Numbered from the stretch's first letter, positions 1 to 9,573 are shown. The stretch is DNA of 64,000 nucleotides from an uncultured Paracoccaceae bacterium (GCA_947503965.1 CANNFU010000001.1:1-64000); one strand, 5' to 3'. The notes: a model not told the origin generated them from the letters alone. Numbers and translations: made by a program.

Positions 1-278
<278 letters not shown>

Positions 279-341
279 GCGCCTGCCTTAAATCACGATC
301 TCAAATGACCTAATGGCTGGCGGCGCGATTGAAAAGGCGTC

Positions 342-2027
342 TCAGACTTCATCCTTGAAATGCTGCATGACCAGCTTGATCGGGTTCGGGGCCGCCTGCC
401 CCAACCCGCAGATTGATGCATCCGCCATCGCCGTGCACAAATCTTCCAGCAATGGCTGATCCCATTTGTCCGCCTGCATCAGTTTGACAGCCTTTTCACA
501 GCCCACCCGACACGGCGTGCACTGGCCGCAGCTTTCATCCTCAAAAAACCGCAGCATGTTCAACGCCGCATCCCGCGCCCGGTCCTGATCCGACAGGACA
601 ACAACCGCCGCAGAGCCAATGAATGTCCCCAGCGGCTGTAATGTATCAAAATCAAGCGGCACATCATTGATCGACGCAGGCAGCAGGCCGGATGATGGCC
701 CGCCGGGCTGATACGCCTTGAACACATGGCCCTCGGCCATGCCGCCTGCCGCTGCGATGATGTCGGTAATTGTTGACCCCGCTGGCAAAACATACATGCC
801 CGGCTTGGCCACCCGGCCCGATACGGAATAGGACCGCAGACCGACACGGCCGTTCTTCTCGGTGGTGTTCAGCACCTCGGGGCCCTCGCGACACACACGC
901 GCAACCCACAGCAATGTCTCTGCATTATGCACCAAGGTCGGGCGATCAAAGATGCCCACCTGCGCCACAAACGGTGGCCTGTGGCGCGGAATACCGCGCT
1001 TGCCTTCAATGCTTTCAATCATCGCGGATTCCTCACCGCAGATATAGGCACCCGCCCCACGGCGCAGATCAACATAGCCCGGCTGGACAATCTCAGCATC
1101 TTCCAACGCCTTGATTTCGCGCGCCAAAATCTCAAGCACCGCCGGATACTCATCACGCATGTAGATAAAACATGTCTCGGCTTCGACCGCCCAGGCGGCA
1201 ATCAGCATCCCTTCCAGAAACAGATGCGGTGTCCGCTCCAGAAAATACCGGTCCTTGAATGTGCCAGGCTCACCCTCATCACCATTCACCGCCAGATAGC
1301 GCGGCCCGGGATTGGCGCGCACAAAGCCCCATTTCTTGCCCGCAGGAAAGCCGGCCCCACCAAGTCCGCGCAGACCCGACGCCAGCACCTGTTCCTGCAC
1401 CGCCTCCCAATCGCCCCCGTCGCGCAGAGAGGTAAGGGTGGCATAGCCGCCCGCCGCCCGATAAGCACCCAGATCCTCATAATCGGGCACATGCGCATGG
1501 GTATCGCCCGCAGCAATGGCAGCCTCGACCTTTTCAACAGTCGCATGATCAATATGGTTATGCCCCAATTCCAGCACCGGCGCCGTATCGCACCGCCCCA
1601 TGCAGGGCGCCCGCAATACCCGCACACTCGCGGAGTCAAGCCCATCTTCCAAAGCCGCCTTCAACTGCTGCGCGCCCGCCAGCTCACATGACAGGGAATC
1701 GCACACCCGAATGGTCAGCGCAGGCGGCGGCACATCACCTTCCTTGATCACATCAAAATGGGTATAGAAGGTTGCGACTTCGTAAACTTCCGCCTGGCTC
1801 AGCCGCAGTTCTTCGGCCAAGGCGCGCAAATGCGCGGCCGACAAACACCCGTACGCATCCTGAATCAAATGCAAGAACTCGATCAACAGATCCCGCCTGC
1901 GCGGACGATCCCCCAGCAATGCCTGCACCTCGGCCCATGCCGCATCATCCAGTTGGCGACCCTTGGGCGTATGACGGCCCTTGCCTTTGCCGGATTTCCA
2001 AACGCCATCACGATTGTCCAAAGCCAT
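342..2027 (-). CDS. Fused NuoE/NuoF-type NADH-oxidising subunit (formate dehydrogenase beta/gamma-like)
   Basis: The 561-residue protein joins a thioredoxin-like [2Fe-2S] NuoE/FdsG module to an FMN/NADH-binding NuoF/FdsB module. Cys109, Cys114, Cys142 and Cys146 are the expected [2Fe-2S] ligands. GLGGAGFPAGKKW (221-233) and NGDEGEPGTFKDR form the FMN/NADH site. C-terminal C-x2-C-x2-C (500, 503, 506) with Cys540 is the N3-type [4Fe-4S] site. Such fusions usually feed electrons from an NAD-dependent formate dehydrogenase or a related molybdoenzyme, but no catalytic alpha subunit is adjacent: ftsY follows and alkB diverges. I chose the ATG at 2027 (MALDNRDGVW), which has AAGGGA upstream; an open extension to 2084 is unlikely. 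Confidence 0.82.
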   Translation of the reverse strand: MALDNRDGVWKSGKGKGRHTPKGRQLDDAAWAEVQALLGDRPRRRDLLIEFLHLIQDAYGCLSAAHLRALAEELRLSQAEVYEVATFYTHFDVIKEGDVPPPALTIRVCDSLSCELAGAQQLKAALEDGLDSASVRVLRAPCMGRCDTAPVLELGHNHIDHATVEKVEAAIAAGDTHAHVPDYEDLGAYRAAGGYATLTSLRDGGDWEAVQEQVLASGLRGLGGAGFPAGKKWGFVRANPGPRYLAVNGDEGEPGTFKDRYFLERTPHLFLEGMLIAAWAVEAETCFIYMRDEYPAVLEILAREIKALEDAEIVQPGYVDLRRGAGAYICGEESAMIESIEGKRGIPRHRPPFVAQVGIFDRPTLVHNAETLLWVARVCREGPEVLNTTEKNGRVGLRSYSVSGRVAKPGMYVLPAGSTITDIIAAAGGMAEGHVFKAYQPGGPSSGLLPASINDVPLDFDTLQPLGTFIGSAAVVVLSDQDRARDAALNMLRFFEDESCGQCTPCRVGCEKAVKLMQADKWDQPLLEDLCTAMADASICGLGQAAPNPIKLVMQHFKDEV

Positions 2028-2152
2028 TGCGCCATTCCCTTGCAAATCCCCGGCACGATACCGCGCCCGACGCACACCAACCAATCAAAAGCGACACGTT
2101 GCGCCGCCAATGCGTTTCAATTTTCATTTATGCCTTATCAATCGGGAAACCG

Positions 2153-3187
2153 ATGCTAACTATACGAAACATGAGCCCTGCCATTCGTTTGTTCGCCATC
2201 GCCACGCTGACACCTGCCATCCTGATCGGGATGGGTGCGCTGTCTGGCGGCGTATGGGTCGGTCTGGCGGTGCTCTATCTTACGGCTTTTGTGAGTATTC
2301 TTGACCGGCTCATTACGCGGGTCAGCCCGCAGGACGAATTCCCGTCAGGCACCGCACTCAATGTCGTACTTGGTCTGATCCATCTGGCGCTGCTGCCACT
2401 TTGCGTCGCGGCACTTGCCGGACCCTGGCTTGTGCCACTTGAAAAGGCGGCGCTGTTCTTCGCTGCCGGCCTGTATTTTGGACAGGTCAGCAATGCCAAC
2501 GCGCATGAACTGATCCATCGCAGCAGTCGGGCACTGCACAGGCTTGGCATGTGGGTCTATATCTCGATGCTGTTTGGTCATCACACATCGGCGCATGTGC
2601 TGGTCCATCACACCCATGTGGCTACGCGGAATGACCCCAACACGTCGCGCAAGGGTGAAAGCATATATCGCTATATCCCGCGTGCCTGGATCGGGTCATT
2701 TCGACAGGGCTACCGGGCCGAGGTTGCACGGCTCGACCGGATCAACCGCCCTGCATGGCGCAATCCTTACGGGGTCTATGTCGGCGGTGCCGTGCTCTTT
2801 GTCGCCCTCGCCTTTCTTCTTGGCGGGCCCAAGGCGGGCGTCGCGTACATCGGTCTGGCAGGATATGCGCAATTACAGCTTTTGATGTCCGACTACGTGC
2901 AGCACTACGGTTTACAACGCCAGACAGACGCCAACGGCAAACCTGTGCTCGTCAGCGCCAAACATAGCTGGAACAGCCCGCATTGGCTGTCCTCTGCACT
3001 GATGCTCAATGCGACCCGCCATTCCGACCACCATGCCCGTCCGTCACGCCATTACCCCGCGCTGACCCTCCCGCAAGAGGCGCCTATGCTGCCCAGACCA
3101 TTGCCATTGATGGCCAGCATCGCGCTGATCCCGCCGCTTTGGCGACGGATGATGGATCCGCTGGTTGATCGGTGGCGCAATGCGTAG
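2153..3187 (+). CDS. alkB: Alkane 1-monooxygenase (AlkB-type membrane di-iron hydroxylase)
   Basis: This integral membrane non-haem di-iron enzyme hydroxylates the terminal carbon of medium-chain alkanes, with electrons from rubredoxin or ferredoxin. The 344-residue protein has several hydrophobic segments and the histidine boxes: HELIH (118-122), HHTSAHVLVHHTH (143-155), the HYG motif (251-253) and RHSDHH (289-294). It is shorter than the roughly 400-residue Pseudomonas AlkB but normal for Rhodobacterales. The start could be 2153 or the ATG at 2171; neither has a strong Shine-Dalgarno. The stop overlaps the next gene by 8 bases. No rubredoxin gene is nearby. Confidence 0.88.
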   Translation: MLTIRNMSPAIRLFAIATLTPAILIGMGALSGGVWVGLAVLYLTAFVSILDRLITRVSPQDEFPSGTALNVVLGLIHLALLPLCVAALAGPWLVPLEKAALFFAAGLYFGQVSNANAHELIHRSSRALHRLGMWVYISMLFGHHTSAHVLVHHTHVATRNDPNTSRKGESIYRYIPRAWIGSFRQGYRAEVARLDRINRPAWRNPYGVYVGGAVLFVALAFLLGGPKAGVAYIGLAGYAQLQLLMSDYVQHYGLQRQTDANGKPVLVSAKHSWNSPHWLSSALMLNATRHSDHHARPSRHYPALTLPQEAPMLPRPLPLMASIALIPPLWRRMMDPLVDRWRNA

Positions 3188-3566
3188 CGTGCTGGCCCTC
3201 TGCCTTGTGGCCGGTCAGGCCACAGCACAAGACGCCATGACCGGGGCAGAGTTTGAATCCTATGCGGAAAACCGCACCCTGGGCTACAGCGTCGGCAGCA
3301 ACGCACCTTATGGCACCGAACGTTACCTGGCAAACCGGCGCGTCATCTGGACCACCATTGACGGGCGCTGCACCACCGGCAGCTGGTTCTCTGCCGAGCA
3401 GCAGATCTGCTTTGTCTATGATGATGATCCGGCACAAAAATGCTGGTATTTCTTCCCGAACGGAGACGAATTAATGGGGATTTTCGAGCAAGAGATCGGA
3501 AAAGCCTACCGGATCACCGTCATCGACGACAATGACCTTTTCGCCTGCGACAGGTTCACGTCCTGA
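3180..3566 (+). CDS. Small secreted protein, first of a tandem paralogous pair
   Basis: 128 residues with an N-terminal signal peptide (MRSVLALCLVAGQATAQ, cleavage after ATAQ). The mature part has a conserved core, W-x-x-x-D-G-x-C ... G-x-W-F ... I-C-F-x-Y-D-x-D-P ... K-C-W, and a late Cys. Four cysteines suggest disulfides in the periplasm. The start ATG lies inside the end of alkB and the stop shares a base with the next gene, so the two genes look co-translated with alkB. I do not recognise a characterised family; a role linked to alkane uptake would be inference from context only. Confidence 0.75.
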   Translation: MRSVLALCLVAGQATAQDAMTGAEFESYAENRTLGYSVGSNAPYGTERYLANRRVIWTTIDGRCTTGSWFSAEQQICFVYDDDPAQKCWYFFPNGDELMGIFEQEIGKAYRITVIDDNDLFACDRFTS

Positions 3567-3967
3567 TGCAGCGGTATCGTGCGTTCATAACGGCTCTCGT
3601 CACAAGCCTCAGCAGTGCCGCCGCTGCGCAAGAGCCGATGAATGCCGCGGAATTCAATGCCTATGTCACAGGACGCACGATCACCTTTCGCACCGCGCTG
3701 AACCCTGAATTTGGCGTTGAACGCTACCTGCCGGGGCGGCGTGTGATGTGGTCCGCCTTTGATGGCACCTGCCAGTACGGTGTGTGGTTCGAAAGCAAGG
3801 GCGACATCTGCTTTCGCTACGACGGCGACCCCGAACACAAATGCTGGACGATCTACAACGACCCCGACGGCCTGCGCGGCATCTATACAACGCGCCTGCC
3901 CGCCACGGTCATTTATGAGATCCCGGACCGCGAAGACCCGCTGATCTGCAATGACCTCTCTTCCTGA
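3566..3967 (+). CDS. Small secreted protein, second of the tandem pair
   Basis: 133 residues, signal peptide ending near SSAAAAQ. Clearly paralogous to the upstream protein over its full mature length: AEFxxY near the start, ERYLxxRRVxW, G-x-C, G-x-WF, I-C-F-x-Y-D-x-D-P, K-C-W and a final C near L-x-C. Its ATG overlaps the previous stop (TGATG), which suggests translational coupling. The 3' end overlaps the next gene by 17 bases. Function unknown. The pair is probably a local duplication. Confidence 0.75.
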   Translation: MQRYRAFITALVTSLSSAAAAQEPMNAAEFNAYVTGRTITFRTALNPEFGVERYLPGRRVMWSAFDGTCQYGVWFESKGDICFRYDGDPEHKCWTIYNDPDGLRGIYTTRLPATVIYEIPDREDPLICNDLSS

Positions 3968-4793
3968 ACCTGACAGGGCAACACTCGCACGGTTCAACGT
4001 CCAGAACCCTGTTTTCATCACCAAAACCAGCCTTGCAATCATCTGGAAAGTTCAGTGCGCCGACGGAACCACAGCCGCGCTCAAATCCTATCACGATCAC
4101 GGGATGGATGACGAAGGACCCGGCTTTTCCCTGCTCAAAGCGCTGAACGGCCAAGGGGCCGCCAAACTCTATGCTTTGGACCGTGGCACCGCACTACTCG
4201 AATGGGTGGATGGCCCTGCATTGGGCGATCTCTCACGTGCTGATAAAGATATCGAGGCCAATGCGCGGCTTGTCAAAACCGCGTGCCAGCTGCACGCAAA
4301 ACCAGCCAAAGCATCACGCGATATGCCCCATCTATCCGATTGGTTCGCCGCCCTGCGCAAAACCGCGCCACCTGCCACCCTTACCGACCAGACCCGACGA
4401 AACCTGCGACGGTCAAAGGACCTGATCGCAAGGCTTCTGGCCACACAAACAGACATTCGCCCGCTTCATGGCGACCTGCATCATGATAATATCAGGCAAA
4501 GTCCACGCGGCGATCTTGCCTTCGACGCCAAGGGGATCATCGGCGACCGCGCCTATGAGCTCGCCACCGGATTTCTCAACCCAATGGATGCCGTGGCCAT
4601 CGTAAATGATCCAAACCGCATCAAGCATCTTATGCAATCATGGGGGCAGGCCTTTGAGGTCGCGCCGCAAACCCTGCTCGATTGGGCTTGCGCGCATGCA
4701 GCCCTTTGCGCCTGTTGGCGCATCCGGGCTGGCGCGGCGCCCGATGCGGGCACACTCAACCTGCTTTGGGATATCCGCAACGGGTCAGAGTAG
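3951..4793 (+). CDS. APH(6)/hydroxyurea-type phosphotransferase
   Basis: 280 residues with a kinase-like fold of the aminoglycoside 6-phosphotransferase / hydroxyurea phosphotransferase group. The catalytic loop is LHGDLHHDNI and the metal-binding segment is AFDAKGIIGDRAYELA, in the usual place and order. Chromosomal members of this group often have unknown natural substrates, so antibiotic resistance should not be assumed. It is the last gene of the alkB cluster and converges on xseA, whose stop it overlaps by 9 bases. Confidence 0.75.
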   Translation: MTSLPEPDRATLARFNVQNPVFITKTSLAIIWKVQCADGTTAALKSYHDHGMDDEGPGFSLLKALNGQGAAKLYALDRGTALLEWVDGPALGDLSRADKDIEANARLVKTACQLHAKPAKASRDMPHLSDWFAALRKTAPPATLTDQTRRNLRRSKDLIARLLATQTDIRPLHGDLHHDNIRQSPRGDLAFDAKGIIGDRAYELATGFLNPMDAVAIVNDPNRIKHLMQSWGQAFEVAPQTLLDWACAHAALCACWRIRAGAAPDAGTLNLLWDIRNGSE

Positions 4794-6287
4794 CCGTCCT
4801 TGCGGATCAGCATTAACCGTAACGCGACCATCGGCGAACTCGATTTCCAGATCACGCGCGGCTTCCACGCCTGCGACATCCGTTACCACCGCCCCGTCAC
4901 CGCGCACGACCGCATAGCCGCGCTTGAGGGTCTCGACATAACCCAAGGTCTCGCGCAGCCGGTCCAGCGCGTCCAGCCGGGCCACGCGCGCGGCCTGTTG
5001 GTGTGAGGCACGCGCGGACAAGCGGCGCAACAAACTCTCCAGACGTTCTGACTGCCGATCTACCCGCGCCTGCAAAATCTCACCGCGCAAACCGCGTCCA
5101 ATCTTTTGCAGGTCATTGGCCGCATCCCGTGACCTTCGTTTCAACGCAGGTGCCAGGCGACCGGTCAAGGCATCCAGACGACGCCGATCCTCGGCCACCC
5201 GTCGCGCCAACACTCCGGGGCGCAACGCGGCCTCGGACAGCTGCAGACGCTTTTTTGCGGCAGCGGTCCGCAACGCAGTCGGCAGACGTTCGGACAGATA
5301 GTCCAGTCTTTGTCGCGGCACATCAACGAGGGTCTCGGCCTGTGGTAAGGCCCGTCCCAGATCACGCACCCGCTGCTGGCGCTGCTGCACGCCTGTGGAT
5401 AACGCCCGGCTTAGACGCGCACCTTGCTGATCGACCCAGGCCATTAATTCCATGCGGACAGGCACGGCCAATTCCGCCGCCGCGGTTGGCGTCGGCGCCC
5501 GCCGATCCGACACGAAATCGATCAGCGTCGTGTCGGTTTCATGTCCAACAGCCGAAATCAGGGGAATGTCCGACGCCGCAGCAGCGCGGGCCACAATCTC
5601 TTCGTTAAAGCCCCACAAATCCTCCAGTGATCCACCGCCACGGGCGACGATCAACAGATCGGGACGCGGCAGGGCGCCACCGGGGGTAAATCGGTTGAAC
5701 CCCTCGATGGCGGCGGCCACCTCTGGCGCACATTTCTGGCCCTGTACCGCCACCGGCCAAACCAGCACCTTGCGCGGAAACCGGTCACGCAACCGGTGCA
5801 GAATATCGCGGATCACAGCACCCGACGGTGAAGTGACCACACCTATGATTTCCGGCAGATAAGGCAGTTCCTTTTTCCGTTCCGGCGCGAATAGGCCCTC
5901 GGCCGCCAATTGCGCCTTGCGCTTTTCCAGCATCGCCATCAAGGCACCGGCACCGGCGGGCGCGATATCCTCGATGATCATCTGATATTTGGATTGGCCG
6001 GGAAAGGTTGTCAGCCTGCCGGTCGCGACAACCTCCATCCCCTCTTCGGGCTGGTGGGCCAGACCTTGAGCACGGCCCTTCCAGATCACACCCGCCAGAA
6101 CGGCGCGATCATCCTTGAGATCCATGTAGATATGGCCGGACCCCGGACGCGACACGCGGCCCACCTCACCGCGCACCCGCACGTGGGAAAACCCGCCTTC
6201 GATGGCTTTCTTGACGGCACCCGAGATTTCGGCAACCGAAAACTCTGGCGTGTTGTCTACCGGGCCATCTTCAAACAGGTCGTTCAA
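4785..6287 (-). CDS. xseA: Exodeoxyribonuclease VII large subunit
   Basis: Catalytic subunit of exonuclease VII, which degrades single-stranded DNA to oligonucleotides during repair. 500 residues: an N-terminal OB-fold (FSVAEISGAVKKAIEGGF ... GHIYMDLKDD), the central nuclease domain (GVVTSPSGAVIRDI, RGGGSLEDLWGFNEE, SAVGHETD, RAPTPTAAAE) and a long helical C-terminus. The start is a TTG that directly follows the TGA of the upstream gene. No ATG fits, and the product then begins MNDLFED, as in relatives. Translation is probably coupled to the upstream gene. Confidence 0.93.
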   Translation of the reverse strand: MNDLFEDGPVDNTPEFSVAEISGAVKKAIEGGFSHVRVRGEVGRVSRPGSGHIYMDLKDDRAVLAGVIWKGRAQGLAHQPEEGMEVVATGRLTTFPGQSKYQMIIEDIAPAGAGALMAMLEKRKAQLAAEGLFAPERKKELPYLPEIIGVVTSPSGAVIRDILHRLRDRFPRKVLVWPVAVQGQKCAPEVAAAIEGFNRFTPGGALPRPDLLIVARGGGSLEDLWGFNEEIVARAAAASDIPLISAVGHETDTTLIDFVSDRRAPTPTAAAELAVPVRMELMAWVDQQGARLSRALSTGVQQRQQRVRDLGRALPQAETLVDVPRQRLDYLSERLPTALRTAAAKKRLQLSEAALRPGVLARRVAEDRRRLDALTGRLAPALKRRSRDAANDLQKIGRGLRGEILQARVDRQSERLESLLRRLSARASHQQAARVARLDALDRLRETLGYVETLKRGYAVVRGDGAVVTDVAGVEAARDLEIEFADGRVTVNADPQGRLL

Positions 6288-6986
6288 TCAATCCGCCTCG
6301 ACTTTCAGATTATGCAGCGGCAGGGACGAGAATTTCCACCGCAAGAACAGACCACCACAGATAACGAACCCAGCAAAGACCGCAAACAGGATGGATCCCA
6401 TCAGGAAAGCCAGCGCGAAGGCGGCGATACCAACACCCCACATCATGAACTTGGAAAATGTCACCGCCGACACATCAGGGTCGGGCCAGTATTGCACATT
6501 CGGTCGCCCGAACTCCTGCGCATAATAGTCAAGAGTGCGTTCATACGCCGGGTCTTCGTCCACACGATCGGGTACTGGGTTATGATGGATCGTGCGGCCA
6601 ATAATCCGTGGGCAAAAATCCTCGAAATAGGCGCGTCTGTCCTGGATGTGCAGCTGCCAGACAAGATCGACAATAGGCGATGGGGCCAGCGTTTCGCCGG
6701 TACTGCCCACCAGATACATGTAGCGACGGTATTCCTCGACCAACGTGTAGCACACGTCAATCGAATGACCGGTTTCTTCCTGCAAACGGTCAACAAGCGA
6801 CCGTGTCAAAGGACGCTCGTGAAAGCTATACCCTTCCAGCCGATGCCACAGGCGCCGGTCCCTTTTTGTGCGTTTCATGCCGTGATCCCACTCTACCACG
6901 CCCCCGACATGCACCATATTCCGACCGGGCACGATCACCAAGCGTCCTTTGACAAAAAACAGCAGCTTGTGATCAAGGCACCGCAT
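6288..6986 (-). CDS. GRDP-like domain protein with C-terminal membrane segments
   Basis: 232 residues. The middle contains VDLVWQLHIQD ... RIIGRTIHHNP, which matches the W-x-L-H ... H-H signature of the glycine-rich-domain-like (GRDP/DUF1399) family. Two hydrophobic segments near the C-terminus should place it in the inner membrane. The start at 6986 was chosen because longer versions run antisense into purD. The stop is immediately followed by the TTG start of xseA, so the two form an operon. Biochemical function unknown. Confidence 0.65.
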   Translation of the reverse strand: MRCLDHKLLFFVKGRLVIVPGRNMVHVGGVVEWDHGMKRTKRDRRLWHRLEGYSFHERPLTRSLVDRLQEETGHSIDVCYTLVEEYRRYMYLVGSTGETLAPSPIVDLVWQLHIQDRRAYFEDFCPRIIGRTIHHNPVPDRVDEDPAYERTLDYYAQEFGRPNVQYWPDPDVSAVTFSKFMMWGVGIAAFALAFLMGSILFAVFAGFVICGGLFLRWKFSSLPLHNLKVEAD

Positions 6987-7023
6987 GCCTAGAACGCAGC
7001 CAGAAAATGAGGTGGAGCTTGGC

Positions 7024-8286
7024 ATGAACATCCTGATCCTGGGCGGCGGCGGACGCGAACACAGCCTTGCATGGGCGGTCAAACAAAACCCCAAATGCGA
7101 CCGGCTAATCGTGGCACCCGGCAATGCAGGGATTGCGATGATTGCAGACTGCGCCGATATCAACATCCTCGATGGTGGGGCGGTGGCCACTTTTGCCGAA
7201 GAAAACGCGATTGATTTTGTGATTGTCGGACCAGAGGCACCGCTTGCGGCAGGCGTGGCCGACCGCTTGCGCGATGCAGGTTTGCTGGTTTTCGGGCCCA
7301 GTCAGGAAGCGGCACAGCTCGAAGCCTCGAAATCCTTTACCAAGGCCGTTTGCGATGCCTCCGGTGCCCCGACCGCCGCCTATGCGCATTTCACCGATGC
7401 CGATGCCGCACGCGCCTATATCCGCGATCAGGGGGCACCGATTGTCGTCAAAGCCGATGGATTGGCCGCAGGCAAAGGCGTGATCGTCGCCATGACCGAA
7501 GCTGAAGCACTGGCCGCCATCGACGACATGTTCGACGGCAGCTTTGGCGATGCGGGGGCCGAGGTTGTCATCGAAGAATTCATGGATGGCGAAGAGGCCT
7601 CATTCTTTGTCCTTTGCGACGGCAACACCATCCTGCCCATCGGCACTGCCCAAGACCACAAACGCGCCCATGACGGCGATACCGGCCCGAATACGGGCGG
7701 CATGGGGGCTTATTCCCCTGCGCCGGTGATGACCGATGATATCACCCAAAAAGCACTGACCGAGATTGTGCAGCCGACCATTGACGAAATGCGCAAGCGC
7801 GGCACGCCGTTTCAAGGGGTGCTGTTTTGCGGGCTGATGATCAAAGATGGGCAACCCCGACTGGTCGAATACAATGTTCGCTTCGGTGATCCCGAGTGCC
7901 AATGCCTGATGATGCGGCTGGGCGGGCAGGTTCTGGACCTGATGCAAGCCTGCGCCGAAGAGCGACTGTCCGAGATGCAGGTAAGCTGGGCCGATGATCA
8001 CGCATTGACCATCGTCATGGCGGCAAAGGGCTATCCCGGCACTTACGAAAAAGGAACGGTGATCAAGGGGCTTGATAGCCAGCCCCAGGACAGCTTTCGC
8101 ATGGTTTTTCACGCCGGAACTGCCGAAAAAGATGGAAAAATCACGGCCAGCGGCGGGCGTGTCTTGAACGTCACCGCACGCGGAGCGACACTCGCCCAAG
8201 CGCACGAACAGGCTTATGCGATGGCGCAAAGGATTGACTGGGAAGACGGTTTCTACCGATCTGACATTGGATGGCGAGCGTTGTAA
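7024..8286 (+). CDS. purD: Phosphoribosylamine--glycine ligase
   Basis: ATP-grasp enzyme that makes glycinamide ribonucleotide from phosphoribosylamine and glycine, the second step of de novo purine synthesis. 420 residues, beginning MNILILGGGGREHSLAW. The ATP-grasp core includes KADGLAAGKGV and EEFMDGEE, and the metal-binding end GLMIKDGQPRLVEYNVRFGDPE is intact. The start at 7024 has GGAG about 8 bases upstream; an upstream in-frame ATG at 6985 would overlap the divergent gene. Monocistronic here. Confidence 0.96.
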   Translation: MNILILGGGGREHSLAWAVKQNPKCDRLIVAPGNAGIAMIADCADINILDGGAVATFAEENAIDFVIVGPEAPLAAGVADRLRDAGLLVFGPSQEAAQLEASKSFTKAVCDASGAPTAAYAHFTDADAARAYIRDQGAPIVVKADGLAAGKGVIVAMTEAEALAAIDDMFDGSFGDAGAEVVIEEFMDGEEASFFVLCDGNTILPIGTAQDHKRAHDGDTGPNTGGMGAYSPAPVMTDDITQKALTEIVQPTIDEMRKRGTPFQGVLFCGLMIKDGQPRLVEYNVRFGDPECQCLMMRLGGQVLDLMQACAEERLSEMQVSWADDHALTIVMAAKGYPGTYEKGTVIKGLDSQPQDSFRMVFHAGTAEKDGKITASGGRVLNVTARGATLAQAHEQAYAMAQRIDWEDGFYRSDIGWRAL

Positions 8287-8337
8287 GCAGCCTTCCCACA
8301 GCCCGTCTGACACAAACCAACGCCATCAAAACAAAAG

Positions 8338-8372
8338 CCGCGCCCTTTTTCAGGCACGGCCTTTGCGTCATT
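8338..8372. terminator. Possible bidirectional terminator between purD and carD
   Basis: A GC-rich imperfect hairpin (GCCGCGCC ... GGCACGGC, one mismatch) with a T-rich loop lies between the convergent ends of purD and carD. Weak evidence. Confidence 0.3.
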
Positions 8373-8385
8373 CATGGGCGATACG

Positions 8386-8892
8386 TCAGGCCGCCCGACC
8401 TACCAGCACGCTATCAATCTCGGCTGCGGCTGCGTTCTCATCATTGCCGGCCACTGCCGCAATCTCGCGCGTCAGCCGCTCAAGTGCCGCTTCATAAAGC
8501 TGCCGCTCGGAATAGCTCTGCTCGCGCTGATCGTCCTGACGGTGCAGGTCGCGCACGACCTCTGCGATGGCGATCAAATCCCCGGAATTGATCTTTTGCT
8601 CATATTCCTGCGCCCGGCGGGACCACATGGCCTTTTTCACCTTCGCTTTGCCGCGCAGCGTCTTCATTGCATGCGATACAACATCCGGCGTTGCGAGGGC
8701 ACGCATGCCGACTTCGGTTGCCTTATGGGTTGGCACCCGCAAGGTCATCTTGTCCTTCTCGAATGCGATCACAAACAGTTCAAGCTCGAAACCGGCCACT
8801 TCCTGCGTCTCGACCGATACGATCTTGCCAACACCGTGGGCGGGGTACACAACAAACTGCTCTGGGCTGAATTCACTCTTTTTCTTACTCAT
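8386..8892 (-). CDS. carD: CarD family RNA polymerase-binding regulator
   Basis: CarD proteins bind the RNA polymerase beta subunit and stabilise open complexes, notably at housekeeping promoters in Rhodobacterales. 168 residues: the N-terminal polymerase-interacting (Tudor-like) domain begins FSPEQFVVYPAHGVGKI, followed by a helical DNA-binding half rich in Arg, Glu and Ala. The start at 8892 has AAAGGATGATC directly upstream; earlier in-frame starts lack a Shine-Dalgarno. Lies 211 bases downstream of fdxA on the same strand. Confidence 0.93.
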   Translation of the reverse strand: MSKKKSEFSPEQFVVYPAHGVGKIVSVETQEVAGFELELFVIAFEKDKMTLRVPTHKATEVGMRALATPDVVSHAMKTLRGKAKVKKAMWSRRAQEYEQKINSGDLIAIAEVVRDLHRQDDQREQSYSERQLYEAALERLTREIAAVAGNDENAAAAEIDSVLVGRAA

Positions 8893-9103
8893 GATCATCC
8901 TTTCATGGCGATCCATAACGTAAAGCGACAAAAAACCGCCGGCAACGTCAGTCACCGTCGGACATTCTGGTTGGTTATGTGGATCAACTCGTTCGCGTCA
9001 TTAGCGAGACTATATCATAAAATTGTCATCTTCGAAAGCATTACTCTGCACTGCAGCGCAACGTCAGTAAAAGACGGGATTTGGGCGTCTTACGGCATGC
9101 GAA

Positions 9104-9439
9104 TCAGCCGCCCTCTCCGGGGGCTTCGGAAAACAGCTCCATCTTGCCTTCCTTGCCGTCCATTTCCTCGGCCGTCGGCAGCGGATCTTTCTTGGTGATG
9201 ATCACCGGCCACATTTCCGAATACTTGCGGTTGAATTCCACCCATTTTTCCATGTCCGGCTCTGTGTCGGGTCGGATCGCATCTGCAGGGCATTCGGGCT
9301 CGCACACACCACAATCGATACATTCGTCGGGATGGATCACCAGCATATTCTCGCCCTCGTAAAAGCAATCCACGGGGCAAACTTCGACACAGTCGGTGTA
9401 TTTGCAGGCAATACAATTGTCGTTGACGATATATGTCAT
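9104..9439 (-). CDS. fdxA: 7Fe ferredoxin FdxA
   Basis: Small electron carrier with one [3Fe-4S] and one [4Fe-4S] cluster. 111 residues. Ligand cysteines include Cys9, Cys17, Cys21 and the C-x2-C-x2-C-x3-C-P motif at 40, 43, 46 and 50, with the long C-terminal extension typical of proteobacterial FdxA. It lies upstream of carD. The usual neighbours (S4 protein and SUV3-like helicase) are on the same strand but about 3 kb away, separated by two genes of opposite orientation. Confidence 0.95.
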   Translation of the reverse strand: MTYIVNDNCIACKYTDCVEVCPVDCFYEGENMLVIHPDECIDCGVCEPECPADAIRPDTEPDMEKWVEFNRKYSEMWPVIITKKDPLPTAEEMDGKEGKMELFSEAPGEGG

Positions 9440-9573
9440 GGGGTCATCCGGCTACTTAACGCCCGTTAGCTATGACAGACGCCGGAGACGTTCAAGATCG
9501 AAAGGGGACGGGTGACGCAACTGCGGCATCATAGCCCGATCCTGTTGTACAGACGGATTTGCCCGTTGACGCA

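Noticed and set aside
3951-4793. Calling the APH-like gene an antibiotic-resistance determinant
   Set aside because: Motifs support the kinase family only; chromosomal members often have other substrates, and there is no mobile-element context.
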